A DNA stretch of 64,000 nt from BOG-933 sp037147415. Its GTDB lineage: Bacteria; Pseudomonadota; Alphaproteobacteria; Azospirillales; Azospirillaceae. The first letter of the stretch is position 1. Each line of letters starts with the position of its first letter. Where the stretch lies: positions 1 to 64,000 of the forward strand of contig JBAWVF010000001.1 of the NCBI GenBank assembly GCA_037147415.1, read 5' to 3'. Under the pieces are notes generated by a model. It saw only the letters and a program-made list of their open reading frames with translations, was not told where the DNA came from and ran no database searches. Shown one piece after another: positions 27,003-36,400 of this stretch. A program made the translations under genes and the position numbers.

Positions 27003-27536
27003 TCAGGAAGTCAGAGCGGCTTCACCGGCAAGCGTCACCGACACGGCATGGATCACCGCAGCAATACGCACGACATTCTGAATCGCCTGTGTCGACAGCC
27101 CTGCTTTGCGCACGCCCTGTTCATGAGCCTCCAGGCACATGCCGCAGCCATTGATCGAGGAAACCGCCAGCGACCACAGCTCGAAGTCGCCCTTGTCCAC
27201 GCCGGGATTAGCCAACGCATTCATGCGCAGCCGGGCCGGCATGGTGCGGTAGTCCGCCTGACTGACCAAATGGGTAAAGCGATAATAGATATTGTTCATC
27301 GCCATGATCGCAGCCGCGGTTTTGGCGGCGGTGATCGCTTCGGGGCTGAGCCGGGTTGCAGTCTCGGCCGCGATCGCCGCGATCACCGTCGGGTTACGCG
27401 CCGCGATCGCCGAAGCCAGCATCGCGCCCCAACGTTGTTGCTCGGTCAGGCCGGGCTCGGAGGCCAGAGTGGACAGGTTCAATTTCAGATCACGGGCGTA
27501 ATCGGGCAACCGTTCTTTCAAAGCATCGATGGTCAT
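27003..27536 (-). CDS. ahpD: alkyl hydroperoxide reductase AhpD (carboxymuconolactone decarboxylase fold)
   Basis: A 177-residue protein that works with AhpC in peroxide reduction. The redox motif INGCGMCLEAHE (CxxC plus the His proton relay) lies near residues 130-140. A duplicated helical region and the YYRFTHL segment are typical of AhpD. It follows ahpC on the same strand after 268 bp that hold two repeat elements but no gene. The order oxyR<->ahpC-ahpD is the standard peroxide-stress module. Confidence 0.93.
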   Translation of the reverse strand: MTIDALKERLPDYARDLKLNLSTLASEPGLTEQQRWGAMLASAIAARNPTVIAAIAAETATRLSPEAITAAKTAAAIMAMNNIYYRFTHLVSQADYRTMPARLRMNALANPGVDKGDFELWSLAVSSINGCGMCLEAHEQGVRKAGLSTQAIQNVVRIAAVIHAVSVTLAGEAALTS

Positions 27537-27606
27537 GGTCGACGGTCCTTCGGTTCGCGGAAAGCAGGATTAAACCGGGGGCTCTACCGGGACTAAGCGC
27601 CCGCAT

Positions 27607-27696
27607 CCGTCACCCCCGCAAAAGCGGGGGGCCAGCATTACACTCACAAGATTTGGAGTGGCTTACTCTGGTTTCCCGCGTACGCGGGAATGACGG
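27607..27696. repeat. REP-like inverted-repeat pair (BIME or small MITE type)
   Basis: Two 29-bp arms (27607-27635 and 27668-27696) are inverted copies of each other, beginning CCGTCA and ending CCAG. Each is itself a GC hairpin: CCCCCGC-AAAA-GCGGGGG in the left arm, and CCCGCG-TA-CGCGGG in the right. They flank 32 bp of unrelated sequence. The layout matches interspersed CCGTCATTCCCGCG-type elements seen in many Proteobacteria. It could act as a transcript-stabilising or attenuating structure between ahpC and ahpD. Confidence 0.8.
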
Positions 27697-27762
27697 ATAA
27701 AGCGCGCCGGTGACGCATAAAAGCATCAAGGGCGGGCAGCGGAGCGAGTCGGCCGAACAGCC

Positions 27763-27808
27763 TTCTAATCAGAAACGGTGTTCTAATCAGGAACAGCGTT
27801 CTAATCAG
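27763..27808. repeat. 18-bp tandem repeat over the ahpC stop codon
   Basis: The motif TTCTAATCAG recurs at 27763, 27781 and 27799 with 18-bp spacing, giving two full units and a partial third. On the minus strand each reads CTGATTAGAA. The ahpC stop (TGA at 27805-27807) is the first of three in-frame TGA codons created by the array, because the period is a multiple of three. Confidence 0.9.
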
Positions 27809-28341
27809 ACATGAATGGTGTCTTGACCCGGCTTCCAGTTGCACGGGCACAGTTCGTCGGTCTGGAGCGCATCGAGCACGCGCAGCACTTCCTGCGGATT
27901 ACGGCCGACGCTGAGGTCATTGACCGAAGCGAAGCGGATCACGTTCTGCGGATCGACGATAAAGGTGGCGCGCAAAGCGACACCGGCGTTCTTGTCGAGA
28001 ATGCCGAGCGCCTCGCACAACTCGCGCTTGATGTCCGAGAGCCAGGGCTGGGTGATCTTGCCCAAATCCTCGCGGCTCTGACGCCAAGCAAGGTGCACGA
28101 AGTCGGAGTCGGTGCTGCCGCCGATCACAATCGCGTCACGGTCCTTGAACTCGCCGTCGAGATCGGCAAAAGCGATAATCTCGGTCGGGCAGACGAAGGT
28201 AAAATCCTTCGGCCAAAAATAGTAAACTTTCCACTTGCCGGGATTGTTGGCCTCGGTCATCTCGTGGAAATCCGAAGGGTGCTTAGCGACGCTGACGGCA
28301 GTCAGCTTGAAAGCGGGAAAGGAAGCGCCAACGGTCAGCAT
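27805..28341 (-). CDS. ahpC: peroxiredoxin AhpC (alkyl hydroperoxide reductase C)
   Basis: Typical two-Cys peroxiredoxin of 178 residues that reduces H2O2 and organic peroxides. The peroxidatic Cys lies in DFTFVCPTE (about residue 51). The C-terminal resolving cysteines are in DELCPCNWKPG, the AhpE/AhpC variant recycled by AhpD. The start at 28341 has GGAG 8 bases upstream; the frame is open another 105 codons but crosses the oxyR promoter region. It is divergent from oxyR and followed by ahpD, so it is very likely OxyR-controlled. Confidence 0.96.
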   Translation of the reverse strand: MLTVGASFPAFKLTAVSVAKHPSDFHEMTEANNPGKWKVYYFWPKDFTFVCPTEIIAFADLDGEFKDRDAIVIGGSTDSDFVHLAWRQSREDLGKITQPWLSDIKRELCEALGILDKNAGVALRATFIVDPQNVIRFASVNDLSVGRNPQEVLRVLDALQTDELCPCNWKPGQDTIHV

Positions 28342-28394
28342 GATGTGATCTCCGTGTTCGGGGATGGAATGGGAATGCGGGTTGCGATGGAGTG

Positions 28395-28423
28395 AACATA
28401 GAAGGATTGGACAAATCGAGCAA
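28395..28423 (-). promoter_or_regulatory. possible ahpC promoter
   Basis: On the minus strand TTGCTC (28418-28423) and TATGTT (28395-28400) are separated by 17 bp and lie about 54 bp upstream of the ahpC start. OxyR would be expected to bind overlapping or upstream of this, in the AT-rich stretch 28400-28460. No unambiguous OxyR box could be picked by eye. Confidence 0.35.
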
Positions 28424-28452
28424 ACAAGATATTTTGGTTTCTGTAATCGGTT

Positions 28453-29385
28453 TTGTCGATAAATCAGGAGACTGCCATCCGTCCGCTCCCGTCCCTGCGT
28501 CAGATCGGCTACCTGCTGGCGCTGGCGCGCCATCGACATTTCGGCCGGGCTGCCGAGTCGTGCTTCGTGACCCAGTCCACCCTGAGTGCCGGCCTGCAAG
28601 AGCTTGAGGCCGTGCTCGGCGCCGCCCTGGTCGAGCGGACCAAACGCCGGGTGCATCTGACCCCGCTCGGCAAGGTGATTGCGGCGCGCGGGCAGGAGCT
28701 GTTGCGAGTCGCCGAGGAAATGGCCGAGTTGGCGCGCGGTGCGGCCGAGCCTTTAACGGGATTGCGTCAATTGGGCGTGATCCCGACCATTGCCCCGTTC
28801 CTGCTGCCCCGGGTGCTGCCGGAGCTGCGCTCGGCTTTCCCCGGACTTCGGCTCTATCTCAGCGAAGATTTATCGGCCCGCCTGCTGGACCGGCTCGATT
28901 CGGGTGACCTTGACGCAGTGGTGCTGGCGCTGCCCTATCCCGGTGACGGGCTGGAGGTGATGGAGCTTGGCTCCGACCCGTTCCTGGTGGTGTGCCCGCC
29001 CGACCATCCGCTGGCCGCTTTTGCCGAAATCGAGCCCGGCCGCCTGCCCGCCGACGAATTGATCCTGCTTCAAGACGGGCACTGCCTGACCGAACACGCT
29101 TTGGCCGCCTGCCGGTTGCCGGCGCCGCGGCCCGGCCGGGCCGGCACGGGCATGCAGGGCACCAGTCTGCATACCGTGGTGCAGATGGTCGCCGGCGGGC
29201 TCGGCATCACCCTGTTGCCCCGGTTGGCGATCGGGGCCGGGATTCTGCGCGGCACCACGCTGATCGCCCGGCCGCTGGCGGGCGGGGTGCCACGGACCTT
29301 GGCGCTGGTCTGGCGCCGCTCTTCGCCCGCGGCCGAAGAGCTGACCGTGCTCGGCCACCATATCGCCGCGGTCGCAGCCGAGTGA
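28453..29385 (+). CDS. oxyR: hydrogen-peroxide-sensing LysR-type activator OxyR
   Basis: A LysR regulator of 310 residues counting from a TTG at 28453. The HTH is in RQIGYLLALARHRHFGRAAESCFVTQSTLSAGLQELE. The regulatory domain keeps the redox pair C211 and C220 in DGHCLTEHALAAC, the same spacing as E. coli C199/C208. Homologues normally start at the residue before RPLPSLRQ. Here that codon is ATC (28477) with a strong CAGGAG 6 bases before it, while the TTG has no clear ribosome site. The start is therefore unusual. It is divergent from ahpC. Confidence 0.95.
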   Translation: MSINQETAIRPLPSLRQIGYLLALARHRHFGRAAESCFVTQSTLSAGLQELEAVLGAALVERTKRRVHLTPLGKVIAARGQELLRVAEEMAELARGAAEPLTGLRQLGVIPTIAPFLLPRVLPELRSAFPGLRLYLSEDLSARLLDRLDSGDLDAVVLALPYPGDGLEVMELGSDPFLVVCPPDHPLAAFAEIEPGRLPADELILLQDGHCLTEHALAACRLPAPRPGRAGTGMQGTSLHTVVQMVAGGLGITLLPRLAIGAGILRGTTLIARPLAGGVPRTLALVWRRSSPAAEELTVLGHHIAAVAAE

Positions 29386-29574
29386 TCGAACGGAACCGTC
29401 GCTGATTATTCAGTGAAAAAGTCAAGTAAGTTTCAAGCAATAGACGGTATGGTTTAGCTATCCCGAAGAAGTATTGCTATCCAACGCCCTTTTGGGCTAA
29501 TTCTCCGTGTAAGACATAGATATAGATGGCTACTCACCACAAAGCCACCATCCATCGTTTAAGGGGAAAACCAA

Positions 29575-29880
29575 ATGGCTACTGCAAACATCCGGGCGAC
29601 GGACCTTCGGTTGAAGCCATGTCCTCGCCGAGTTGGTGATCTTGATAATCTACTGGAGCGTGCGCTCGATCTCCATGCCGAGGTCAGCGACGCCGTGGCC
29701 TACCGGCAGCGCTGGAATGCCGGGCCGAGCGTACAGGCGCTGAGTGAGGTGCTGATCGGTTTGCTCGATATCGTGCGGGCGCAGCACGGCCTCTATGACG
29801 AATTTGACGAGGGGGAAGACGACTTGGCGGCGGAGGAAAACGAAGCCGACGGGGTTTTGCAAGCAACGGCTGCGGCCTGA
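29575..29880 (+). CDS. small acidic protein of unknown function
   Basis: A 101-residue product not recognised. A helical body (DNLLERALDLHAEVSDAVAYRQRW, ALSEVLIGLLDIVRAQHGLYDEF) ends in an acidic tail EFDEGEDDLAAEENEADG. AAGGGGA lies 8 bases before the ATG, a good ribosome site. It lacks membrane segments and signals. The 189-bp upstream gap is AT-rich compared with the surroundings and is a likely promoter area. It is convergent with the Lon-like gene, 8 bp apart. Confidence 0.65.
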   Translation: MATANIRATDLRLKPCPRRVGDLDNLLERALDLHAEVSDAVAYRQRWNAGPSVQALSEVLIGLLDIVRAQHGLYDEFDEGEDDLAAEENEADGVLQATAAA

Positions 29881-29888
29881 AGACCCCG

Positions 29889-31898
29889 TCAGACGGCGGG
29901 TTCCCGTTCGAGTAAAATGCGGTCGAACACGGCCAGCCGTGCCGCAACCCGCCCATAGACACTGTCCTCCGGATACCGGCCCGAATCGTTCGGTTCCCCG
30001 GTGGGCAGACCGGTGAACAGGGCAACCGCTGCTTCGACCCGGGCCACCGTCCATATGTGGAATCGGCCGGCGGCCACCGCCTCACACAGCTCGTCATGCA
30101 GCACGAGATTGACCAGATTGGACTCGGGGATCACCACGCCCTGGCTGCCGGTCAGCCCGCCGCGATCCCGACAGGTGCGGAAGAAGCCCTCGACCTTGTG
30201 ATTGGTGCCGCTGACCGCCTGGACATCGCCGCGCTGGTTGATCGAGCCGGTCACCGCCAGATCCTGACGCAGCGGAATCGCCGCAAGATCGGACAGAATC
30301 GCCAGCAGCTCGGCCAGAGATGCCGAGTCACCTTCGACCCCGCCGTAATTCTGCTCGAAGGTGATCGAGGCCGAAAACGACACCGGCGCGGCCCGGGCAA
30401 AGCAGCCGGCCAGATAGCCATGCAGGCCAAGCACGCCCTTGTGCTGAATCGGCCCGCCCAGATCAACCTGACGCTCGATATTGATGACACCGCGCCGGCC
30501 GATCCAGGACCGCGCGGTCACCCGGCACGGCGCACCATACTGGTGGTCGGTGCGGTTGAAGACCAGCAACCCGTTGACCTGCCCGACCGCATGACCGTCG
30601 GTCGAGATCATCACCTGCCCTTCGGTAATCGAGCGGTGGAGTCGGTCTTCGACCTGGGAGACTCGGCGTCGGCGCTCATCGGCCGCCCGGGTCACACAAG
30701 AGCGGGTGACGATCGCGCTGCCGTCATGGCGGGCGATGAGGGCGGCTTCCGCGATCAAATCCTCGAGCAATTCCAGCTGCGACGAAAATTTCTGCCGGTG
30801 TTCGGCCCAACGCGACGCGGTGCCGAGCAGTAATGCGGTTGCCGGCCCGTCACAGGCGATCCGATGCGCGGCGGCAAAACGCCGGATCATGCCGACATAG
30901 GCCGCGGCATTTTCCGGGGTGGCGCCCAAATCCTCACAAATATCGGCCTTGACCTTGAAATAGATGCGCGACTCGGGATCATTCAGGAACCAGCCGTGAT
31001 ACCAGCGCGGCGCCCCGACGATCACCACCTTGGCATCGAACGGAATCGAGAGCGGACGGGGGGCGCTGGCAATCGGGATGGTCCCGGTCCGGTGCGGCTC
31101 CTCGATGCGAATCTTGCGGTCGCGCAGAGCGCCCTTCAACGCCTCCCACGCCACCGGTTGCCTGGACAGCGCTTCGGCGCGCAACACCAGAATGCCGCCA
31201 TTGGCCCGGTGCAGCGCGCCCGCGCGAATCCGGGTGAAATCGGTGACAAGGTTAGGGCCGAGCCGGGCGTATTCGATGGTGCCGAACAAATTGCCATAGG
31301 TCGGGTTCGGCTCGACCACCACCGGCGGGCAGCGTTGATCGGCATTATCGACAAACAGATTGACGGCATAACGCCGCTCCGGATTATCGGGTGAGTCCGG
31401 CTCGACACAGAGCAGGCGCCCGTCTTGCTCCGAAACATCCCGGCGCAGGCTTTCAAACCAGAGCTGCAAACTTTCAACCGCCGAAAATTCCTCGATCACC
31501 CGGTCGAGCACGGCCGAAGCACGCCCCGGGGCAGCGTCGCGCAATGCGTCGACCAGATCGGCCATGCACGCGCGAAACCGGACCCCATGGCCCGCAGGCA
31601 GGCGGCACGGCGCCGGCCGGTGCGACATGGTGAAATTATTCAGATAAACCCAATCATCGGCGGGCGGGCGGGCGCTGACATAGCCCTGAAGCAAGGCGAG
31701 CGTGGCGTCCATCCGGCCGCTGCGATCCTCGCCGATCACAAAGCTGTTGAAGCCGATGCCGGGCATGTCGAGCCCGAAGCGCAACGCTTCCCGCGCGCGC
31801 TTGTGACTGGATAAGGCGAAATAGCCGCGGTCATCGACCGAGTCGATCGGGTGCGGCGGATAGCCGATTGCGGCGGCGTCAAGCTTGCGCAGGGTCAT
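29889..31898 (-). CDS. Lon-related Ser-Lys protease without a functional P-loop (YcbZ/LonC-like)
   Basis: A 669-residue protein. The C-terminal Lon protease domain (about 440-640) is intact: catalytic Ser in GGVEGDSASLAEL and Lys in SGTNHKVEGFF, plus LAVTGSINQRGDVQAVSG. The N-terminal AAA-like part has FVIGEDRSGRMDATLALLQ where a Walker A should be; the Gly-Lys-Ser/Thr is missing. IRAGALHRANGGILVLRAEAL matches the Walker-B/sensor region of this class. Such ATP-independent Lon relatives are known. It lies 30 bp downstream of the NodT-type efflux gene on the same strand and may be cotranscribed. Confidence 0.85.
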   Translation of the reverse strand: MTLRKLDAAAIGYPPHPIDSVDDRGYFALSSHKRAREALRFGLDMPGIGFNSFVIGEDRSGRMDATLALLQGYVSARPPADDWVYLNNFTMSHRPAPCRLPAGHGVRFRACMADLVDALRDAAPGRASAVLDRVIEEFSAVESLQLWFESLRRDVSEQDGRLLCVEPDSPDNPERRYAVNLFVDNADQRCPPVVVEPNPTYGNLFGTIEYARLGPNLVTDFTRIRAGALHRANGGILVLRAEALSRQPVAWEALKGALRDRKIRIEEPHRTGTIPIASAPRPLSIPFDAKVVIVGAPRWYHGWFLNDPESRIYFKVKADICEDLGATPENAAAYVGMIRRFAAAHRIACDGPATALLLGTASRWAEHRQKFSSQLELLEDLIAEAALIARHDGSAIVTRSCVTRAADERRRRVSQVEDRLHRSITEGQVMISTDGHAVGQVNGLLVFNRTDHQYGAPCRVTARSWIGRRGVINIERQVDLGGPIQHKGVLGLHGYLAGCFARAAPVSFSASITFEQNYGGVEGDSASLAELLAILSDLAAIPLRQDLAVTGSINQRGDVQAVSGTNHKVEGFFRTCRDRGGLTGSQGVVIPESNLVNLVLHDELCEAVAAGRFHIWTVARVEAAVALFTGLPTGEPNDSGRYPEDSVYGRVAARLAVFDRILLEREPAV

Positions 31899-31928
31899 GG
31901 CCTAACATCCCGGCCGAAGTCACCCCGG

Positions 31929-33422
31929 TCAAGTGTTCTTGTCTTGATGGGCGCCATGGGAGAGGCCCGCTCCACCGCTCGGTTGAGAGGGCTGCATCAC
32001 ATCGGTGATATCGGAACGCCAGCCGCCGCCCAGCGCCTTGAACAGCCCGACCACCGCCTGAAGCCGGGAGATGCGGACCTGAACCTCGGCGTCGCGCGCC
32101 TGAAACAAGGTGCGCTGGGTATTCAGCATGGTCACGATATCGACCAGCCCAGCCTTGAACTGAGCGGTCGCAATCTCGAAGGCGCGGCGGGCGGTCGAGA
32201 CGGCAAGCGCCTGCGCCTCTTCCTCCTCCGCGGTTTTGCGCACGGCGATCAGCGCGTTCTCGACATCGGAAAAGGCCGAAACGACGGCTTTACGATAGGT
32301 CTGCACCAGCTCGTCATAACGACCGAGCAGGCTTTCCTCTTCGCCTTCCAATGCGCCGCCGTGGAATATAGGCTGACTGATCCCCGCCGCCATTGAATAC
32401 AGCAGGTTGCTGCCGTGAAGCAGCGTGCTCAGCGCCAGACTTTCAAAGCCGGCACGGGCGGTCAGGGTGATGCTTGGAAACAAAGCGGCTTTGGCGGCGT
32501 TGATGTCGGCATTGGCGGCCACTAAATTGGCTTCGGCGAAACGAACATCCGGTCGGCGCGCCAACAAGTCCGAAGTCAGTCCGGGAACCACCACCGGTAT
32601 TTTGACCGCCGAGAGCGGTTCCAGCGCAACCCCGGCCTGTTCGGGCAGATGCCCGACCAGCACCGCCAGCGCGTTCTGTTGCTCGCGCAACTGTTGCTCC
32701 AACGGCGGGACCGCGGCGCGCAAACCGGCAACCACACTTTCCTGTTGGGCCAAATCAAGATCGGTTGCCGTGCCGAACTTCACCCGATCCCGAATGGCGG
32801 CCAGCAAATCTTCGGTGTTGGCAAGGTTGGCGCGCGCCACCGCCAGCCGGTCCTGAAGCCCGAGCACGGCGAACCAACTATTGGCGACCCCGGCCTGAAC
32901 CGTCAACGCCACGGTCTGACGATCGAAACGGCTGGCTTGCGCCGCCGCCGCCGCCGAAGCCCGGGTTGCGGCGTTCTTGCCCCAGAAATCGAGTTCGTAA
33001 CTGGCGTTGATCGTCCCGGTGTAAATGGTTTGCGGCTCCGCCGGCTTGGCCGACGCGCCCGAACCGCCGCTAAGGCTGGGCTGTAACTGACGGTTGGCGT
33101 TGCCGGAGGCATCCAGCGCCGGCAAGAGCGAGGCCCCGGCAATGCGGGCCTTGGCATCGGCCTGCCGCACCCGGGCGACCGCTGCCGCCATGTCGAAATT
33201 GGCCTTTTCCGCCTCGGCCATCAGCGTATCGAGGCCGCGGGAGCCGAAGCTGCGCCACCAATCCGCCGCCGGCCACGCCTCTTTCGCAGCGGACACGGCG
33301 TCTCCGTTAGACACGGCCCATTTCGCCGGCATCGGAGTCTCCGGCCGTTTGAACTCCTCCCCGACGCTGCACCCGGCCAGAGCCAGCAAAGCAATCCCGA
33401 GCCCGCTTACACGCTTGATCAT
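31929..33422 (-). CDS. outer-membrane efflux channel lipoprotein (NodT/OprM family)
   Basis: A TolC-like factor of 497 residues. The lipoprotein signal MIKRVSGLGIALLALAGC (lipobox LAGC) is followed by the tandem OEP repeats, with FDMAAAVARVRQADAKARIAGASLLP and PDVRFAEANLVAANADINAAKAALFPSITLTA as the two matching half-motifs. The ATG at 33422 overlaps the end of the upstream pump gene by 4 bp, so it is translationally coupled to it. It completes the tripartite MdtABC-like system and could also serve the AcrAB-like pair at 22447-26893. Confidence 0.94.
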   Translation of the reverse strand: MIKRVSGLGIALLALAGCSVGEEFKRPETPMPAKWAVSNGDAVSAAKEAWPAADWWRSFGSRGLDTLMAEAEKANFDMAAAVARVRQADAKARIAGASLLPALDASGNANRQLQPSLSGGSGASAKPAEPQTIYTGTINASYELDFWGKNAATRASAAAAAQASRFDRQTVALTVQAGVANSWFAVLGLQDRLAVARANLANTEDLLAAIRDRVKFGTATDLDLAQQESVVAGLRAAVPPLEQQLREQQNALAVLVGHLPEQAGVALEPLSAVKIPVVVPGLTSDLLARRPDVRFAEANLVAANADINAAKAALFPSITLTARAGFESLALSTLLHGSNLLYSMAAGISQPIFHGGALEGEEESLLGRYDELVQTYRKAVVSAFSDVENALIAVRKTAEEEEAQALAVSTARRAFEIATAQFKAGLVDIVTMLNTQRTLFQARDAEVQVRISRLQAVVGLFKALGGGWRSDITDVMQPSQPSGGAGLSHGAHQDKNT

Positions 33423-36400
33423 GCTTCCTTCTCTCTTCGCTTGCGGCGCCATTCCGACAGCCGGGCCAGCCAGACATACACCACCGGCGTGGTGTAGAGC
33501 GTCAGGAATTGCGACACCAGCAAACCGCCGACAATCGCAATCCCGAGCGGCCGGCGCATCTCGCCCCCCGCGCCCGCGCCGATCGCCAAAGGCAGAGAGC
33601 CGAGCACGGTCGCCAGCGTGGTCATCGTGATCGGGCGAAAGCGCTGGCGGCAGGCTTCAAAGATCGCCGCCTCCGACGACAAGCCCTGCTTGCGCTCGGC
33701 GACGATCGCGAAATCGACCAGCATGATGCCGTTCTTCTTGACGATCCCCATCAACAGAATAACACCGATGATGCTGATAATGCTGAGATCGTAGCCGGTC
33801 ACCATCAAAGCGAGCAAGGCGCCGATCCCGGCCGACGGCAGGGTCGACAAAATGGTCAACGGGTGAAGCGTGCTCTCATAGAGAATGCCGAGCACGATAT
33901 AGATCGCCAGCAGCGCCGCCCCGATCAGAATCGGTTGATTGCTCAGCGACTCGGCAAAAACCTTGGCATTGCCGGCAAACTCGGTGTGAATGCTGTCGGG
34001 CAGACCGACCTCAAGCCCGACCTGCCGCACCAGTTCGGTCGCGCGGCCGAGCGCCACTCCGGGCGCCAGATTGAAGCTGACGGTCGCGGCCGGAAACTGG
34101 CCCTGGTGCGTCACCGAAATCGGCGCGGTATCGGGGGTGAAGCGGGCGATCGTACTCAACGGAACCAAGGTCCCGTCGCCGGCCGGAACATGAAGCTTGT
34201 TCAAAGCCGCCGGATTCTCCTGATCGGCCGGGTCCAGCTCCAGAATGACATGGTACTGGTTGCGCCGGGTATAGATCGTCGAGACTTGGCGCTGAGCAAA
34301 GGCGTCCTGAAGCACGTTATCGACCGTCTGCATGTCGATGCCGAGCCGAGCCACGGCGTCACGATCGATCGTAATCGAGACCCGGGCCGCCGCGGCGTCC
34401 TGGTCGCTCGAAACATCGGTCAGCTCGGGCGTGCGTTTCAATTGCGCCAGGAAGCGCGGCGTCCAGGCGCGCAGCTCCTCCAGCGACTCGTCCCACAGCA
34501 CGAACTGGAACTGCGCCTTGCTCATCCGGCCGCCGACCCGGATATCCTGAGCCGGCTGCATGAACACTGAAACGCCTTCGACCCGGCCGAGCTTCGGGCG
34601 CAGGCGGTTGATCACCTCGTCGGCGCTTTCGTGGCGAACCCCGATCGGCTTCAGGCTGACGAACATCCGGCCCTGATTGCCGGTCGAAATCGGTCCGCCC
34701 GCGCCGATGAACGAGCCGAGTCCCTCGACCGCCGGGTCGGCCAGCACGATACGAATCACCTTTTGCTGACGCTCGGCCAAGGCGCGAAACGAGCTGTCGG
34801 TGCGGACCTCGGTCACGCCCATGATCAAGCCGGTGTCCTGGGGCGGGAAGAAGCCCTTGGGCACGACGCCATACAGATAAATGGTCAAGAACACGGTTCC
34901 CAGGGTTACCGTCAGCATGATGACCCGGTGGCGCATGACCGGCTTTAAGCCCGCCAGATACAGCCGCTCGGTCCCGGCGAACACCGCCTCGCTGAACCGG
35001 ACCAGCCATCGAGTCCGGGGCGCCCGCCCGCGCGCCATCATGTGCCCGTAAAGGCAGGGCGTCACCGTGATCGAGACCAGGGCGGAGACCGCGATCGCCA
35101 CGGTCAGCGTCACCGCGAATTCGCGGAACAGCCGGCCGATAATGCCGCCCATGAACAGCAGCGGAATGAAGACCGCAACCAACGACACGCTGATCGAGAT
35201 CACGGTGAAGGTGATTTCCTCGGCGCCCTTGATCGCCGCGATCAGGGCGTCTTCGCCGCGTTCGATATGACGGGTGATGTTCTCGATCATCACGATAGCA
35301 TCATCGACCACGAAGCCGACCGAGATCGTCACCGCCATCAAGGATATGTTGTTGAGGCTATAGCCGAGCAGCCACATCGCCGCGAACGTTCCGGCCAACG
35401 CCAGCGGAATCGTCACGCTCGTCGCCAGGGTCGGGGTAACGCGCCCGAGCGATACCAGCACCACCAGCACCACCAGCGCCACCGTCAGCATCAAGGTGGT
35501 CTCGACATCGGCAAGGTTGGCGCGAATGGTTTGGGTGCGATCGCTGACCACGGTGACTTTGGTCCCGGCCGGCATCCAGGCTTCAAGCTGCGGCAATTGG
35601 GCCTTGATCCGATCGACCGTATCAATGACGTTGGCCCCGGCCTGCTTGAACACGATCACCAGGATCGCGCGTTCTCCGTTGAACCAAGCGGCGAGCCGGG
35701 AATTCTCGACTCCGTCCACCACCGAGGCGATCTGAGAAAGCCGCACGATCGCCCCGTCCTTGGTGCGCAGGATCAAGGGTTGATAGTCAGCCGCGCTCAC
35801 CAGCCGGTCATTGACGCCGATGGTCAAGGACTGACCCGGTCCGTCGAAGCCGCCCTTCGGCATGGTGACGTTGGCAGCGGCCAGCGATGCCCGCACATTT
35901 TCGAGACCGAGCCCGGTCGCGGCCAGCGCGCCCGGATCGACCCGGACCCGGACCGCCGGCTTTTCGGCACCGCCGACGGTGACCTGTGACACGCCCTCGA
36001 TCCGCGAAATACTCTGAGCGATAATCGTATCGGTCGCGTCGTACATCCGGGCGGGGCCTTGGGTCTCCGACGACACCGCCAAAATCAGGATCGGCGATTC
36101 CGACGGATTGGCCTTGCGATAGGTCGGCGGCATCGGCAGATCGGACGGCAAATCCCCGCTGCTGGCATTCAAGGCCGCCTGAACATCGCGCGCCGCGCCC
36201 ACGATATCGCGGTCGAGATCGAACTGAATCAAGATGCTGGCCGAGCCCTCCGAACTGGTCGAGGTCAGCTCCGCCACGCCGGCAATCGCTCCCAGCCGAC
36301 GCTCAAGCGGCGCCGCCACCGTCGCCGCCATCGTGGTCGGGTCGGCACCGGGAAGCTTGGCCTGAACCGAGATGGTGGGAAAATCCACCGTCGGCAGCGG

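Noticed and set aside
29486..29497. Terminator-like hairpin GCCC-TTTT-GGGC after oxyR
   Set aside because: A 4-bp stem without a following T run is too weak to call a terminator.
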